From Neocallimastix lanati (nom. inval.) (lineage: Eukaryota; Neocallimastigomycota; Neocallimastigomycetes; Neocallimastigales; Neocallimastigaceae), in NCBI GenBank assembly GCA_016946835.1, contig JACVTC010000235.1, positions 65,001-118,801 on the forward strand: a DNA stretch of 53,801 bases, in the 5' to 3' direction. The position numbers and the translations under genes were made by a program. The notes below the pieces were generated by a model. The model was not told the origin of the DNA, did no database searches, and saw only the letters and a program-made list of their open reading frames with translations. Shown piece by piece: positions 23,001 to 32,475 of the stretch. Each line of letters begins with the position of its first letter. Positions within the stretch are counted from its first letter, which is position 1.

Positions 23001-24260
23001 GTATACAAGAAAAAAGTTCTTCAATCCTTTGTTATTAGTAAAGTAATTTATTATTCTCCTTTACTTGGTTCAAACAAATCTAGAACGGCTAGAATTCAAA
23101 CATTAATTAATACTGGTCTATTTTGGTGTATCGGTTCCTTCTCTAAAAATGGTAAAACAAATACAGAAAACAATGACTATATTAGACATAATTCAACAAT
23201 GAGTACTTATGCTTTATCTCGAGATCTAAGCATCCCTCCTATTGCTGGTATCTGCGCAGCCTTACAGATTAAATCATTTGCAAAATGGAGTAAATCAAAC
23301 TGTATCATAAAGGATCTTATTAAATCTATTCCCAAAATGCCTTATTATTCCTGGACTAAAGAATCTAGAACACTATATAAAAAAATCAAAAAATATAAAT
23401 GTGTAAAATATGACGATATTATAGAACGTTACTGGAAATCAGTTTCCAGATTTCAAGGTATTAAAGGTCAAAACTACGATAGTAACAAGTTCTCAAACAA
23501 TAAAGCTATAATAATGCTTAGCTTAAAATATCCCCAATTCAACTTAGGATTTTCGTGGATTATACGTTTACGCTGTGGTTATAAATACAATACTACTATT
23601 GCTATTAGAATGGGTAGAGTTTCAGAAGATTGTCCAAAGTCCTGCCCATGTTGTGGTGAAGGTAATCAATCTTTTGAACATTGGATTTTTAAATGCGATG
23701 CTCTTGCATCTTTTAGATGGAATTCTTTAAATTTCATCGATGATCTCTATGTTTTATTCCTTAGGAAGATTAGAGCGTTTAATCCTCTTTCTTCCTATGA
23801 CTCTATTTCTGATTTTGAAGATTATATCAATCATTATATATACTTGTTCCTTCTTGGTGGGACTTTAGTTTTAAATGAACTACATTTCGATAGTGGGGAA
23901 CAGAGACATTTAAATGAACTACTTTTCAAAGGTTCATCTGAGTCACCTGTTCCAAAAATTGTGGGCTTGGCGGAATTCTTAACAAATGCAATACCTATCA
24001 TAAGTAGTTCGTTTGAGCTATTATTTGATAGGTATTGCAAAATATCAAACTTAACCAAGAGCGTCGACGTCGTACTGATAAGGCATAATGAAAATACAGG
24101 ATTATCATCTATTACTACGAAGGGTGATTCTCGCCCTAGTAGCTCAATAAATGATGAATCCGGGGAGAGTTTAGTGGACACCACACTATCTATTTTAAGG
24201 ATGTTACTTCTAAATTTTATTTTTTTTTTATTTGATAGGAAGGGTAAAATTCCCGCATAG
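20097..24260 (+). CDS. LINE polyprotein: APE endonuclease, reverse transcriptase, zinc knuckle
   Basis: 1387 residues. Residues 1-148 have no domain I recognise. The AP-endonuclease-like domain follows, with WNINGW (Asn152), LQETG (Glu180), VGDFN (289-293) and SDHKP (Asp358, His359); this would nick target DNA. Reverse transcriptase motifs are in order: APGPDGIP from 621, YRGISL, QFGFR, FLDLKKAYDS (Asp759), GVRQGCPLSP, and the catalytic FADD (855-858). A CCHC knuckle lies at C1183-x2-C1186-x8-H1195-x4-C1200. The catalytic residues I can see are all present and there is no internal stop, so the protein may be active in target-primed reverse transcription. The sequence encoding residues around 1299-1314 also forms a conserved stem-loop (see findings). 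Codon use is much less AT-extreme than the host intergenic DNA. Confidence 0.96.
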   Translation: MDASSSVNTTPFHRGFYCFGNHMNNYSLIFIHDLNSWSPRKLMAQVISKIPYYNEIIPYVKKLFSPRYGSYFIIRINKYKNDLIFFYVLNFLRDEIPETAKITWSLCNKLNQMNKSRKSKNIDVELNPMAKDFFSSHLNSNSSFFNLCVSWNINGWNTEKRDSILYLNSTFKPICICLQETGKSKYLPKDVSSPLIPYYNSVFLKANPKTPGMRGLFIGVHSSCSFFQEPFLYKYIISVNITSFWNQKCTIGNIYFPQSKWKEARLVAFDELSQWLRFHNRKNVPAVLVGDFNMSLKKIKTYISNNFPNWYIAPLYGNQFTYAKGTRSSCIDHVIYNEALASHINKTSVCTSFYGISDHKPILLSCNKVLSDGFIRPTKVSKWSTHICKTKNSDILSHNYFSILENDLDSHYNSLTADEMVEKFINTANNIGKDIKAFIPTNLKGSAFHCPYYIKKLSHEKHIAFRNIKPYFNCENVDNYLEQFNKYDKLCKLIKKTKSKFRSARFKANIVKIGNYFLNKDFKNGWRCLKKMAKPSYSSTSLTCIKSKFGQDIISPSKQLDRWAEYYKDLASDPSGHSLNRNYWNHALRNISLRSTTWNINGPITIEDIKKTISSMKNNKAPGPDGIPIEFYKALFCNEELLESHPAAGKCLKLIFNKIWNGSFPKKWNSASIVSIPKKGDLSDCSNYRGISLINVGLKIISKIITDRISTYALSHNFIRPEQFGFRNREECISLFISVREICQRRKFQGKFTYLAFLDLKKAYDSVPIFNILTKLYHYGVRGKCFDFLCNLYTSSKARARFASMLSNEFPIKRGVRQGCPLSPILFNLFINDILNDCEKYGVNVGRKKCCGGLFADDVVLIAPSAKNLEKLLKKVHKWANLNEMTFGIEKCATMVIKPMNFQPPPNYSDPTFYLGKNDIPKVSSYVYLGIPFSDDLLLEHIISHMHFKVRKSLLSFTRFFSNKLIPIVYKKKVLQSFVISKVIYYSPLLGSNKSRTARIQTLINTGLFWCIGSFSKNGKTNTENNDYIRHNSTMSTYALSRDLSIPPIAGICAALQIKSFAKWSKSNCIIKDLIKSIPKMPYYSWTKESRTLYKKIKKYKCVKYDDIIERYWKSVSRFQGIKGQNYDSNKFSNNKAIIMLSLKYPQFNLGFSWIIRLRCGYKYNTTIAIRMGRVSEDCPKSCPCCGEGNQSFEHWIFKCDALASFRWNSLNFIDDLYVLFLRKIRAFNPLSSYDSISDFEDYINHYIYLFLLGGTLVLNELHFDSGEQRHLNELLFKGSSESPVPKIVGLAEFLTNAIPIISSSFELLFDRYCKISNLTKSVDVVLIRHNENTGLSSITTKGDSRPSSSINDESGESLVDTTLSILRMLLLNFIFFLFDRKGKIPA
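23990..24065 (+). promoter_or_regulatory. Conserved LINE 3' stem-loop plus CCAAGAGCG box
   Basis: Arms AATACCTATCA (23990-24000) and TGATAGGTATT (24026-24036) pair perfectly. An inner helix (AGTAGTTC with GAGCTATT, using G-U pairs) closes a GTTT loop. CCAAGAGCGTC follows at 24055-24065. The same arrangement occurs at 25071-25146 and 25798-25871 in two other LINE copies, with paired compensatory changes. It lies inside the coding frame. It may be the RNA element recognised by reverse transcriptase. Confidence 0.65.
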
Positions 24261-24415
24261 TACAACTTGCCGAAATACATAGTATTTTCGAGCTTTTTTA
24301 TTTTTTATTTTTTATTTTTTAATTTTTTATTTTTAATTTCTAATGTACTTTTCACCTACATGTATTTTTTAAAATAAAATTTAATAAAGTTTTTGGAAGT
24401 GTATTCTCTTCCCTG

Positions 24416-24461
<46 letters not shown>

Positions 24462-24463
<2 letters not shown>

Positions 24464-25296
24464 ACAAAAACAAATTCGAAGAAACATCAAAATTTATAAA
24501 ACTTTGTAATGAATATCCTGATCTTTCATATGGTTTCTATTGGCTATTGAGAGTACGAAGCGGATATAGATTAGATGCTAGAATTGCTAAAGCTGCAAAA
24601 ATAATAGATCAAATGTGTCCTAATTTTTGTCCCTGTTGTAAAAGTAATAAACAATGGATAAGTCATTGGTGAATTGATTGTCCTTTTTTCAATCATATTC
24701 GTAGTAAAGTTAATGATAAAATTTTATTTTTATATAATGCTTTTTACCGTGGCAACCTAACAAATGATATTGTTAATAGTAATTATGATAATAGTAATAG
24801 TAATAATAGTAATAGTAATAATAGTAATAGTAATATTAGTTTTAGTATTATTAGTAATAGTATTATTAGTAATGTTAATAATAGTATTGAAAATAATGTG
24901 TATATTGATTCTAGTGTGTGTGAAAAAGTGTTTAATTTCCTTCTTGGAGGTCGAAGTATTAATAAAAGTACAAGGGAATGGGAGGATCTATTTAAGTGCC
25001 AGATGAAATCAGGTGCTTATTCTGATACTCCGTTTTTAGTGGTTACTGCGGCACTTCTCCAATCGATTATACCTATTGCTATTGGCCAGCAATTATCTTT
25101 GTTCAATAGGTTCAAATCGAATCGTACTACTGCTACCAAGAGCGTCAATGCTGAAGAAACAGTAAGACAGGCTATCAGGGCCAGAGCAACCAATGAAGAT
25201 CATAATTTCGTATCTTTAAAAATTATGATTAACATTGTGAAGTCAAAAATAATTATTGTACTACGGTATAATAATGCCCTTGTGAAGTCTTACTGA
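24462..25296 (+). pseudogene. 5'-truncated second LINE family, C-terminal region
   Basis: It begins directly after the poly-A tail of the intact LINE. The frame matches the C-terminal region of that LINE: a YGFYWLLRVRSGYR segment corresponds to FSWIIRLRCGYK, and a zinc knuckle CPNFCPCC...HW follows. One in-frame TGA at 24670-24672 breaks the knuckle, at the position equivalent to the Ile after HW in the intact copy; otherwise the frame runs to the TGA at 25294-25296. An Asn/Ser-rich insert (about 24770-24900, AGTAATAAT repeats) is not in the first LINE. The C-terminal IPI...LFNRF...TKSV region is shared. It belongs to a different subfamily and was probably truncated on insertion. Confidence 0.85.
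25071..25146 (+). promoter_or_regulatory. LINE 3' stem-loop, second family
   Basis: Arms ACCTATTG (25071-25078) and CAATAGGT (25104-25111), followed by CCAAGAGCGTC at 25136-25146. Relative to the intact LINE, two base pairs of the outer stem differ on both strands at once (C-G to U-A and A-U to G-C), so pairing is kept. Confidence 0.65.
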
Positions 25297-25461
25297 TATT
25301 AATTAAATGAAACTAGAATATATTATACCATTATTTTATTTAAATTTGTGTTTTTTTTGTTTATTTTTTTATCTTTTTTTTTTTTATTACATGAATTTTA
25401 TCAAATATTTAATTAATAAAGATGAAATAATTTTTGCTGCCTTTAAAAAAAAAAAAAAAAA
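25297..25461 (+). mobile_element. 3' untranslated region and poly-A tail of the second LINE
   Basis: A/T-rich 3' sequence ending TTTTTGCTGCCTTT and a 17-base A tail (25445-25461), closing the 5'-truncated copy that starts at 24462. Confidence 0.7.
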
Positions 25462-25644
25462 GTTATCATCGATGAAATAGTAAAAGTTAGAAACTATTTT
25501 GTTTCTAAAGCAATTTTATAATTATATAATTATATAATATTTTCATTTTATGTATTTTATTTCATTTCATTTTTTTTTTCATTTAAATCATTTAATTTTA
25601 TTATTATTATAAATTGAATAAAGTTATTCTCTAAGTCTAAAAAA
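25462..25644 (+). mobile_element. Very short LINE 3'-end fragment
   Basis: It ends GTTATTCTCTAAGTCTAAAAAA, which resembles the 3' terminus of the intact LINE (GTATTCTCTTCCCTGTCTAAA). It is probably a severely 5'-truncated insertion, limited to 3' untranslated sequence. Confidence 0.45.
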
Positions 25645-26349
25645 CAGGTCTATTTCTTTATAAAAATTTAATTAATAAAATTATGTAATCTTTGCTTGCT
25701 GTTAAAAAAAAAAATGCCTATTTCTATCGTCCAGAAATTTTATTCGACCTGTGCAATTCGGATTTCGTAACACAGAAGAAAAGTTTGTTAAAACAATACC
25801 TATCATCAGTAACTCTCTTGAGTTACTTTTTGATAGGCATAGTAATAAATACCTTTAATTCCAAGAGCGACGATGTTGTACCGATATGGCAAAGGAACTA
25901 TTCAGTTTAGTAGTCCTGTTTCTTCTTATCCATACACATTTACTAACAGTCAAATTTCGAACAAAGAATTTATATATAGAAAGTCAATTCTATTTTAGAT
26001 GATCTTTCTTGTAGTTCAGGGGAGAGTTTAGTGGACACCACACTATCTATTCTTAAGATGTTACTTCTCTATTTTTATTACATTCGAAATTAATAATGTT
26101 AACATTGCATCCACAGTTGTACAACAATAAAGAAATTTATTTAAATTTAGAACTTATTTATATATGCTATTATTTTAAATTTTTAATTAGTTTATAAAAT
26201 TTTATTTTTTTTTTTAATAATATTTTATACATTTTTATCTTATACAATACCATACATTTATTTACATATATTTTTATTATTAATTGTATTTTATAATAAT
26301 ATTCTTATTTCTATAATAATAAAGCACTAGAAGTGTATTCTCTTCCCAG

Positions 26350-26380
<31 letters not shown>
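25645..26380 (+). mobile_element. Internally deleted relative of the intact LINE
   Basis: A reverse transcriptase remnant (CGACCTGTGCAATTCGGATT, matching the RPEQFGFRN region of the intact LINE, about 25745-25785) is joined directly to the C-terminal IPIIS.S.ELLFDR region (25795-25837). The block GGGGAGAGTTTAGTGGACAC follows at 26019, as in the intact LINE. The 3' end GTGTATTCTCTTCCCAGTCT plus a 28-base A tail (26353-26380) also matches. Stops and frameshifts make it non-functional. Confidence 0.85.
25798..25871 (+). promoter_or_regulatory. LINE 3' stem-loop, deleted copy
   Basis: The outer arms ACCTATCA and TGATAGGC (25798-25805, 25831-25838) enclose a perfect inner helix, AGTAACTC with GAGTTACT (25808-25815, 25820-25827), closed by TCTT. 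CCAAGAGCGAC follows at 25861. Compared with the intact LINE, one inner pair is doubly substituted (G-C to A-U) and two G-U pairs become G-C. Confidence 0.65.
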
Positions 26381-26394
26381 TAAAGAAAAAAGTA

Positions 26395-26675
26395 TTAGTT
26401 TATTTATAATCTATAAGAGAAATTTGCCAGACGTTAATTTGATAATAAAGAAACTTATCTTGCTTTCCTTGATCTCAAGAAAGTTTATGATTCTGTACCT
26501 ATTGGATCTTTGCGATCCATCAAGAAATAAACTTAAAAAGCTCCTTGAAAAAAAGTTAATGAATGGGCTATACATAATAAATAATAAAATGAATTCCTAA
26601 AAACTGAGAATGAGGAGGTTGGTGTTCTAACTTTTTATCTTGCTGGGTGAACCAATTCCTAAAAACAAAATGTTT
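26395..26675 (+). mobile_element. Decayed LINE reverse transcriptase fragments
   Basis: Translated pieces match successive parts of the intact LINE with deletions between them: REICQ and TYLAFLDLKK.YDSVPI (26417-26505), then a PS..KL.KLLEK segment (about 26511-26555), then a TFYL.GE.IPK segment (about 26628-26665). The catalytic ADD is lost. Multiple stops are present. Confidence 0.8.
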
Positions 26676-26677
26676 CA

Positions 26678-27520
26678 ACTATATTTTATTTTATTTTATT
26701 TTATTTTATTTTATTTTATTTTATTTTATTTTATTTTATTTTATTTTATTTTATTTTATTTTATTTTATTTTATTTTATTTTATTTTATTTTATTTTATT
26801 TTATTTTATTTTATTTTATTTTATTTTATTTTATTTTATTTTATTTTATTTTATTTTATTTTATTTTATTTTATTCAATCTGTACTTATATTTCTATTTC
26901 TATTATTTTATTTTATTTTATTTTATTTTATCCAATCTGTACTTATATTTATATTTCTACTATTTTATTTTATTTATTTTATTTTATTCAATCTGTACTT
27001 TACATTTATATTCTACTATTTATTTTATTTTATTTTATTCAATCTGTACTTATATTTATATTTCTACTATTTTATTTTATTTATTTTATTTTATTCAATC
27101 TGTACTTTACATTTATATTCTACTATTTATTTTATTTTATTTTATTCAATCAGTACTTATATTTATATTTCTACTATTTTATTTAATTTTATTTTATTCA
27201 ATCTGTACTTATATTTATATTTCTACTATTTTATTTAATTTTATTTTATTTTATTCAATCTGTACTTTACATTTATATTCTACTATTTATTTTATTTTAT
27301 TTTATTCAATCAGTACTTATATTTATATTTCTATTATTTTATTTTATTTTATTTTATTCAATCTGTACTTATATTTATATTTCTACTATTTTATTTTATT
27401 TTATTTTATTTTATTCAATCTGTACTTTACATTTATATTCTACTATTTATTTTATTTTATTTTATTCGATTTGTACTTTCATTATTTAATATTCTACTCC
27501 TTACTTTATTTTATTTTATT
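26678..27520. repeat. TTTTA array grading into a longer minisatellite
   Basis: 26678-26876 is nearly pure ATTTT pentanucleotide repeat. From 26877 the array is interrupted at intervals of about 55-60 bp by CAATCTGTACTT followed by ACATTTATATTC or ATATTTATATTTC, so a second, longer unit has evolved on top of the pentamer. Frames across it give repetitive YFILF-type polypeptides and are not genes. Confidence 0.93.
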
Positions 27521-27584
27521 TTTTAATTATACATATAGTTAATTTTTATAATATTATGTGAAGTTACAATTCATTAACTAATAA

Positions 27585-28500
27585 AAAAAATGTCTAAATT
27601 GAAATACTATTGGATGGAACTATGAAAAAAAAAAGACGGTATTGAATATTTTATTTCCATACATAAACCTTTGTTTCTATGTGTTTAAGAAACTGGTAAT
27701 GGATCGATCTAAAGAGCGATAATCCATGCAGTGTCAAAATACAAAACTATAAACATTTTTTTTTTTAGAAAGTGGATGACTCTTTACCTGGAAAGAGAGT
27801 ATTTTATTTTGGTGCTTAAAATGTCAAACATCCCTTGAAGTAATTCTATTAATTATATTTATATTTTATCTCTCTATATCTTCGAATAAAATGAAATATT
27901 CAATTGGAAATGTATATATACATCAAAAATGTTGTACTATGAATTTGTGAAATAATAAAATTGAAATCCTTGAGTGGTTACATAACCATTAATTCAATTC
28001 TCCTATTCGAGTTGGTGATTTCAACTTCTCTACTGTAAAATTGTCGGAATGGGCTAGTCTTTTAGGTGACTGGAAATTCTTTCGCTTATTTACACCTTCA
28101 TCTTAATGGAAATAGGTCTTCTAATGATAATTATTCTATTGTTAATTTCAAAATGAAATAATTTCTAATTTCAGAATCATATATTGATTTTTATCCAATC
28201 TCATATTATAAAACCTTTTCTAATTGAAAGTATATCCATTCCATCAGATGGATTCATTATTCTCAAAAGATTTATTTGATGGGATAGATTAAAATCACTT
28301 GAATAAAAGGAATCAATTAATAATAATTGATTTCAATCTCTTTAAATTAAAATTCAAGATCCCAACATTTCAACTAATAATCTCTCTAAAGATTTTATCT
28401 CAACTATATTTTCAATTACTAATGAAAAATGTGCCAATAACAGGAATATTAAAAATTTGTACTAGGAAGAATATGAAAAAAACTCGTTCAAGGACTAAAT
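27585..28500 (+). mobile_element. Decayed LINE endonuclease and linker region
   Basis: Broken frames show the endonuclease order of the intact LINE: a GWN.EK segment and a KP...V.ETG segment (27610-27700), IGNVYIHQK (27904-27930), RVGDFNFS (28008-28032), then SDGFI (28240-28254) and a linker region. Stops and small deletions are frequent. It is probably the 5' part of an old copy; it is in the same orientation as all the others. Confidence 0.75.
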
Positions 28501-29764
28501 TAATTAATAATACTGTTCAAGATAAAAGAAAAGTAATTACGAATATTGTTAAAATCAGAGCATTTAACTTACCAACATTTAATTGTTTGTCATTTATTTT
28601 TACAAAATGGACAATAATTTGGTCAAAATTTATTGACCATTTTAACATTTTTGGCTACATGGGTGTCCACTTTTTGCTTTCAATAGCTAGTAGAAACTAT
28701 AAAGATATTATGAATACTCATAACGTAATTTTAAGTATTCAAAAATAATTATCATTATATGACAACTACTGTTAGTTCTACCATTATTTAAACTTTTAAT
28801 TTAAATAATTCAAATAGTAATTTAGATAATAATTTTATAGAAAGTAAAAATTTTATGAATAATATTGAGTATTATTTACATTATTCGTGTAAAATAATAA
28901 ATATAATTTACAAAAAAAATCTTAAAATAAAATTAACCTTAAATATTATTTACAATTAATTTACATCTCTACTTATCTATAATTTTTTACTAATTATAAA
29001 ATTTTAGAGTTTATATATATATATATTTTTAAGTAATTATTGCAAGGGCAAAGAAAAAAAAAATAAATATATATAAGCAATAAAAAAATTATATAAATAT
29101 ATATATAAAAGTAATAATAATGAAATCCACTTTTTATAATATAGATTTTATGAGATAAATCCTATATAATAAAAATATTATTTGAAGCAATTTTTATTAT
29201 TCATTTTAAATAATTTATATATAATAATAATGATTTTGTTTTAAATATTAAAAAAATTATTTTTTCCTGCTTAATTTAAAAAATATGTTATTCTATGATT
29301 TTATTGATTTTAGTAATATTATTATCTAAGAAAAAAAAAAGTTTTATAATGTGTCATTTTATTATTATTATTATTATTAATATTATTATTATTAATATTA
29401 TTATTATTATTATTTTTTTTTTTGTGTTATCGAATTTCTTATTTTCATAATTATATTCCTAAATAATATAATGATATAAATTATATAAAATTATTTTGAA
29501 ATTTTAGTTTAGTCTAATTAAAGTACAAGTTGATTTATAGATTTTCTAAAAACATTTACAAATTATCTTAAAATAAAAAAGAAGAAAAAATATTTGATGT
29601 TAAATAGTAATAAAATAAAGAATAAATTAAATAAACAGTAATTACTTAAAAAAATAATATATTATATAATTATTTACTTTATTTATTTATATGCTATTAT
29701 TATCATTATAACCTCTTAAATGTATCATCCTCCTTAGTTTTACTAAATCAGAGTTTTTTTCGAA

Positions 29765-29840
29765 GGAAAATTATTGAATGCACCCGGCGTAATGAGTAAT
29801 ATAGAAAATTTTTATTTTGATATGGCAAATTTTTAAAAAA
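29765..29840 (+). mobile_element. Trace of LINE reverse transcriptase motif
   Basis: The translation contains NAPG followed by IE.FY..MANF, resembling the NKAPGPDGIPIEFYKALF region of the intact LINE, in a stretch with locally higher GC (GAATGCACCCGGCG). It is short and heavily decayed, so homology is likely but not proven. Confidence 0.45.
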
Positions 29841-30894
29841 TTTGAAATAACATTTTTATAAAAACTCTAATTATTAATAAAATTTACTTTTTTCTTAAAA
29901 AAAAAATTAAAAAAGAAATAATATTAATATTTAAATAACCTAATATATTTTTTATAATTTTAGTATTCAATGATAATGAAATATGTATTATATAATTAAA
30001 CAAACATAAAATGTTAATTAATAAACTAATATTTCAATGAATACAACTTAGTCCTTATATATATAATTAATAAGAAATAGAATATGAAAATAAGATATAT
30101 ACAAAATATTTAATCAATGTACTTATATATTTTAAAATGTAAATGTATTTTATTTGTTATATGTTGTATCATCCACTATATTCAATAATTAATTTTTATT
30201 TATTAATTTATTTAAATTAATTTTTAATTCTTTAAAGATTAATTTAAATAACATAAATATATAATTTTAGGTATTTTTATAAATAAATATATTTTTTATT
30301 TTAATAAATCTGATTTTATTTTTATTTATTATTTTTTTTTTAATATAAATAATAAATCAATAATAATTATATTAAAAATTGAAATATTATAAAAATTTCA
30401 CTTGTACAAAAGAACAGATATATTCACCAAATGATTTAAACTCAATATACTATCTCTTTATTAAATTTATATTAAAATATTTTATTTACCAATAACAATA
30501 TTTGCATTAATAAAAATTAAGAATTATATAATTCAATTAGTTATAAATAAATTTTACAATTTAATAAATATAGTTTAAATATCATAAAATTTTATTAATT
30601 AATAATTTATTTAATAATTTAATAAATAATAATTAAATAAATATATAAATAATGAAGCATTTCTAATCGTTCATTTAGTAATGTGTCTTATAATAATTTA
30701 AATAAAGCTATACATTTTTATGATTAAATATTAATATTCAAAAGAAATAATAATATATTTTTACAATTAAATATTATTAAATAACTATTTCAAAAGAAAT
30801 AATAATATATTCTATTAAAAAAGAATTATAAAAAATTATTTTTATAATTGAATATTAATATATTATATATAAAAAAGAATATTTATTACTTATT

Positions 30895-30975
30895 TAATTA
30901 TTATATATTAAATTATTAAAAAAACAAGCAACATACGAAAATACGGCACTTGCGAAATGCACTATCCCCTAATTA
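30895..30975 (+). repeat. Diverged copy of the GGCGAAATG repeat
   Basis: TTATATATTAAATTATTAAA followed by CAACATACGAAAATACGGCA and CTTGCGAAATGCA parallels the order at 8224-8275 and 8976-9030 (TTTAATTATTAAA, GCCACATACAAAATATG, GTGAAATG). It shows that the repeat family is dispersed rather than local. Confidence 0.5.
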
Positions 30976-31366
30976 AATAATGTTTTAATTCTTTAGGGGT
31001 TAAAAGTTAAAATTTTTTCATAATAAACAATTTGATATTTTATTTTTTACTATCTCAAAAAATAAAATATTTTTGCCCTACTATTGTCTTTAATGGCATT
31101 AAATGTCTTTTTACTTAATTTTTATATGAATGTTTTTCAGATTTATAATTATTTGATATCCTATAATATATAAGAAGTAACTTAGAAATAAAATATTCTT
31201 ATGATCGACGTTTAATATATGAAAAAACTTGTTAATAAAGTATATTAATAAATTTATATAGAATTTTATTTATTATATTTATTATTTTAATTGGTTTAAA
31301 AATTGGAGTATTAAATCAATTATAATATTACACAAAAAATATTATTTTAGTAATTTATATTTATTT

Positions 31367-31879
31367 TGTTCGTTGAATCTTTCATTTATGGATCTTCATA
31401 TTTCTATTTTGTTCGTTGAATCTTTCATTTATGGATCTTCATATTTCTATTTTGTTCGTTGAATCTTTCATTTATGGATCTTCATAGTTCTATTTTGTTC
31501 GTTGAATCTTTCATTTATGGATCTTCATATTTCTATTTTGTTCGTTGAATCTTTCATTTATGGATCTTCATATTTCTATTTTGTTCGTTGAATCTTTCAT
31601 TTATGGATCTTCATAGTTCTATTTTTTTCGTTGAATCTTTCATTTATGGATCTTCATATTTCTATTTTGTTCGTTGAATCTTTCATTTATGGATCTTCAT
31701 ATTTCTATTTTGTTCGTTGAATCTTTCATTTATGGATCTTCATAGTTCTATTTTGTTCGTTGAATCTTTCATTTATGGATCTTCATATTTCTATTTTGTT
31801 CGTTGAATCTTTCATTTATGGATCTTCATATTTCTATTTTGTTCGTTGAATCTTTCATTTATGGATCTTCATATTTCTT
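31367..31879. repeat. 43-bp satellite, 12 copies, 129-bp higher-order period
   Basis: Twelve head-to-tail copies of a 43-bp unit (core GTTGAATCTTTCATTTATGG, then ATCTTCATATTTCTATTTTG) start every 43 bp from 31371 to 31844. Copies are almost identical. A T-to-G variant (CATAGTTC for CATATTTC) marks copies 3, 6 and 9 only, so the real unit of recent duplication is a 129-bp trimer. One extra substitution lies between copies 6 and 7. Confidence 0.95.
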
Positions 31880-32423
31880 CAACTTTAAGTATTTTTTATT
31901 GTATTTTAAAATGTATTTGAGATATTAAAAGTTTATATTTAGAATTATTAACATGAACAAACGATATAGTTAACATTTTTATTATTATAAATTATGTTAT
32001 TATTACTAAAATGAATTATTATTATTACTTATATTAATATTAATTTGTTTGTCTATAGTGTAAATATTAATATTAATTTATTTGTCTATAGTGTAAATAT
32101 TTTAAAGTTTGAAGACAATAAATTTTATGGAATATTATTTTTTGTTTTGAATACTGAAGAAAACGTTTATTATTTCTTTTGAATCATCCACTATCTTAAA
32201 TTTTAGCAAGTCATATTCTTTTATAAAATAAAATTTTTAAAGTGAATATATTAATAATAAAAGACTACTATTAAAGAAAATAATTCTTTTCACGGACAAA
32301 AAAATAGAAATTCTATAAGTATTTTAAACATATTTAAGGTATTCGAAAAAAAAATTAAATAAAATTATACATTAAAGTCGTAGATTATCATTTATTATTT
32401 TTGAAAATTTTATAAAAATAATA

Positions 32424-32475
<52 letters not shown>

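Larger units (their letters stand above)
20097..24461 (+). mobile_element. Full-length LINE-type non-LTR retrotransposon
   Basis: One long open frame with endonuclease and reverse transcriptase, a 3' untranslated region ending TGTATTCTCTTCCCTGTCT, and a 43-base poly-A tail (24419-24461) identify a non-LTR element. The 5' boundary is uncertain and probably lies within 19900-20096. There is no separate ORF1. The open frame and uniform tail suggest recent insertion. The clade is not assigned: an APE-type endonuclease at the N-terminal side and a CCHC knuckle at the C terminus fit L1/Tx1- or I-like groups. Confidence 0.9.
28501..31366. other. Gene-poor region with minor relics
   Basis: 28501-28748 is open on the plus strand and encodes a basic, aromatic polypeptide that I do not recognise; it may continue the LINE relic upstream. 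A tiny LINE reverse transcriptase trace lies at 29765-29840. ATT microsatellites occur at 29360-29410. A diverged copy of the GGCGAAATG repeat lies at about 30895-30970. The rest is A/T low complexity. Confidence 0.5.

Noticed and set aside
23834-24280. 148-codon minus-strand frame at the LINE 3' end
   Set aside because: It lies opposite the LINE coding frame, which is supported by homology to two other LINE copies.
26640-27542. 300-codon frame of YFILF repeats, membrane-like
   Set aside because: It is entirely produced by the TTTTA array; hydrophobicity is a by-product of the repeat.
31367-31879. Possible CRISPR array (regular 43-bp period)
   Set aside because: There are no unique spacers: repeats are contiguous and near-identical, so this is a satellite, and the genome is eukaryotic.
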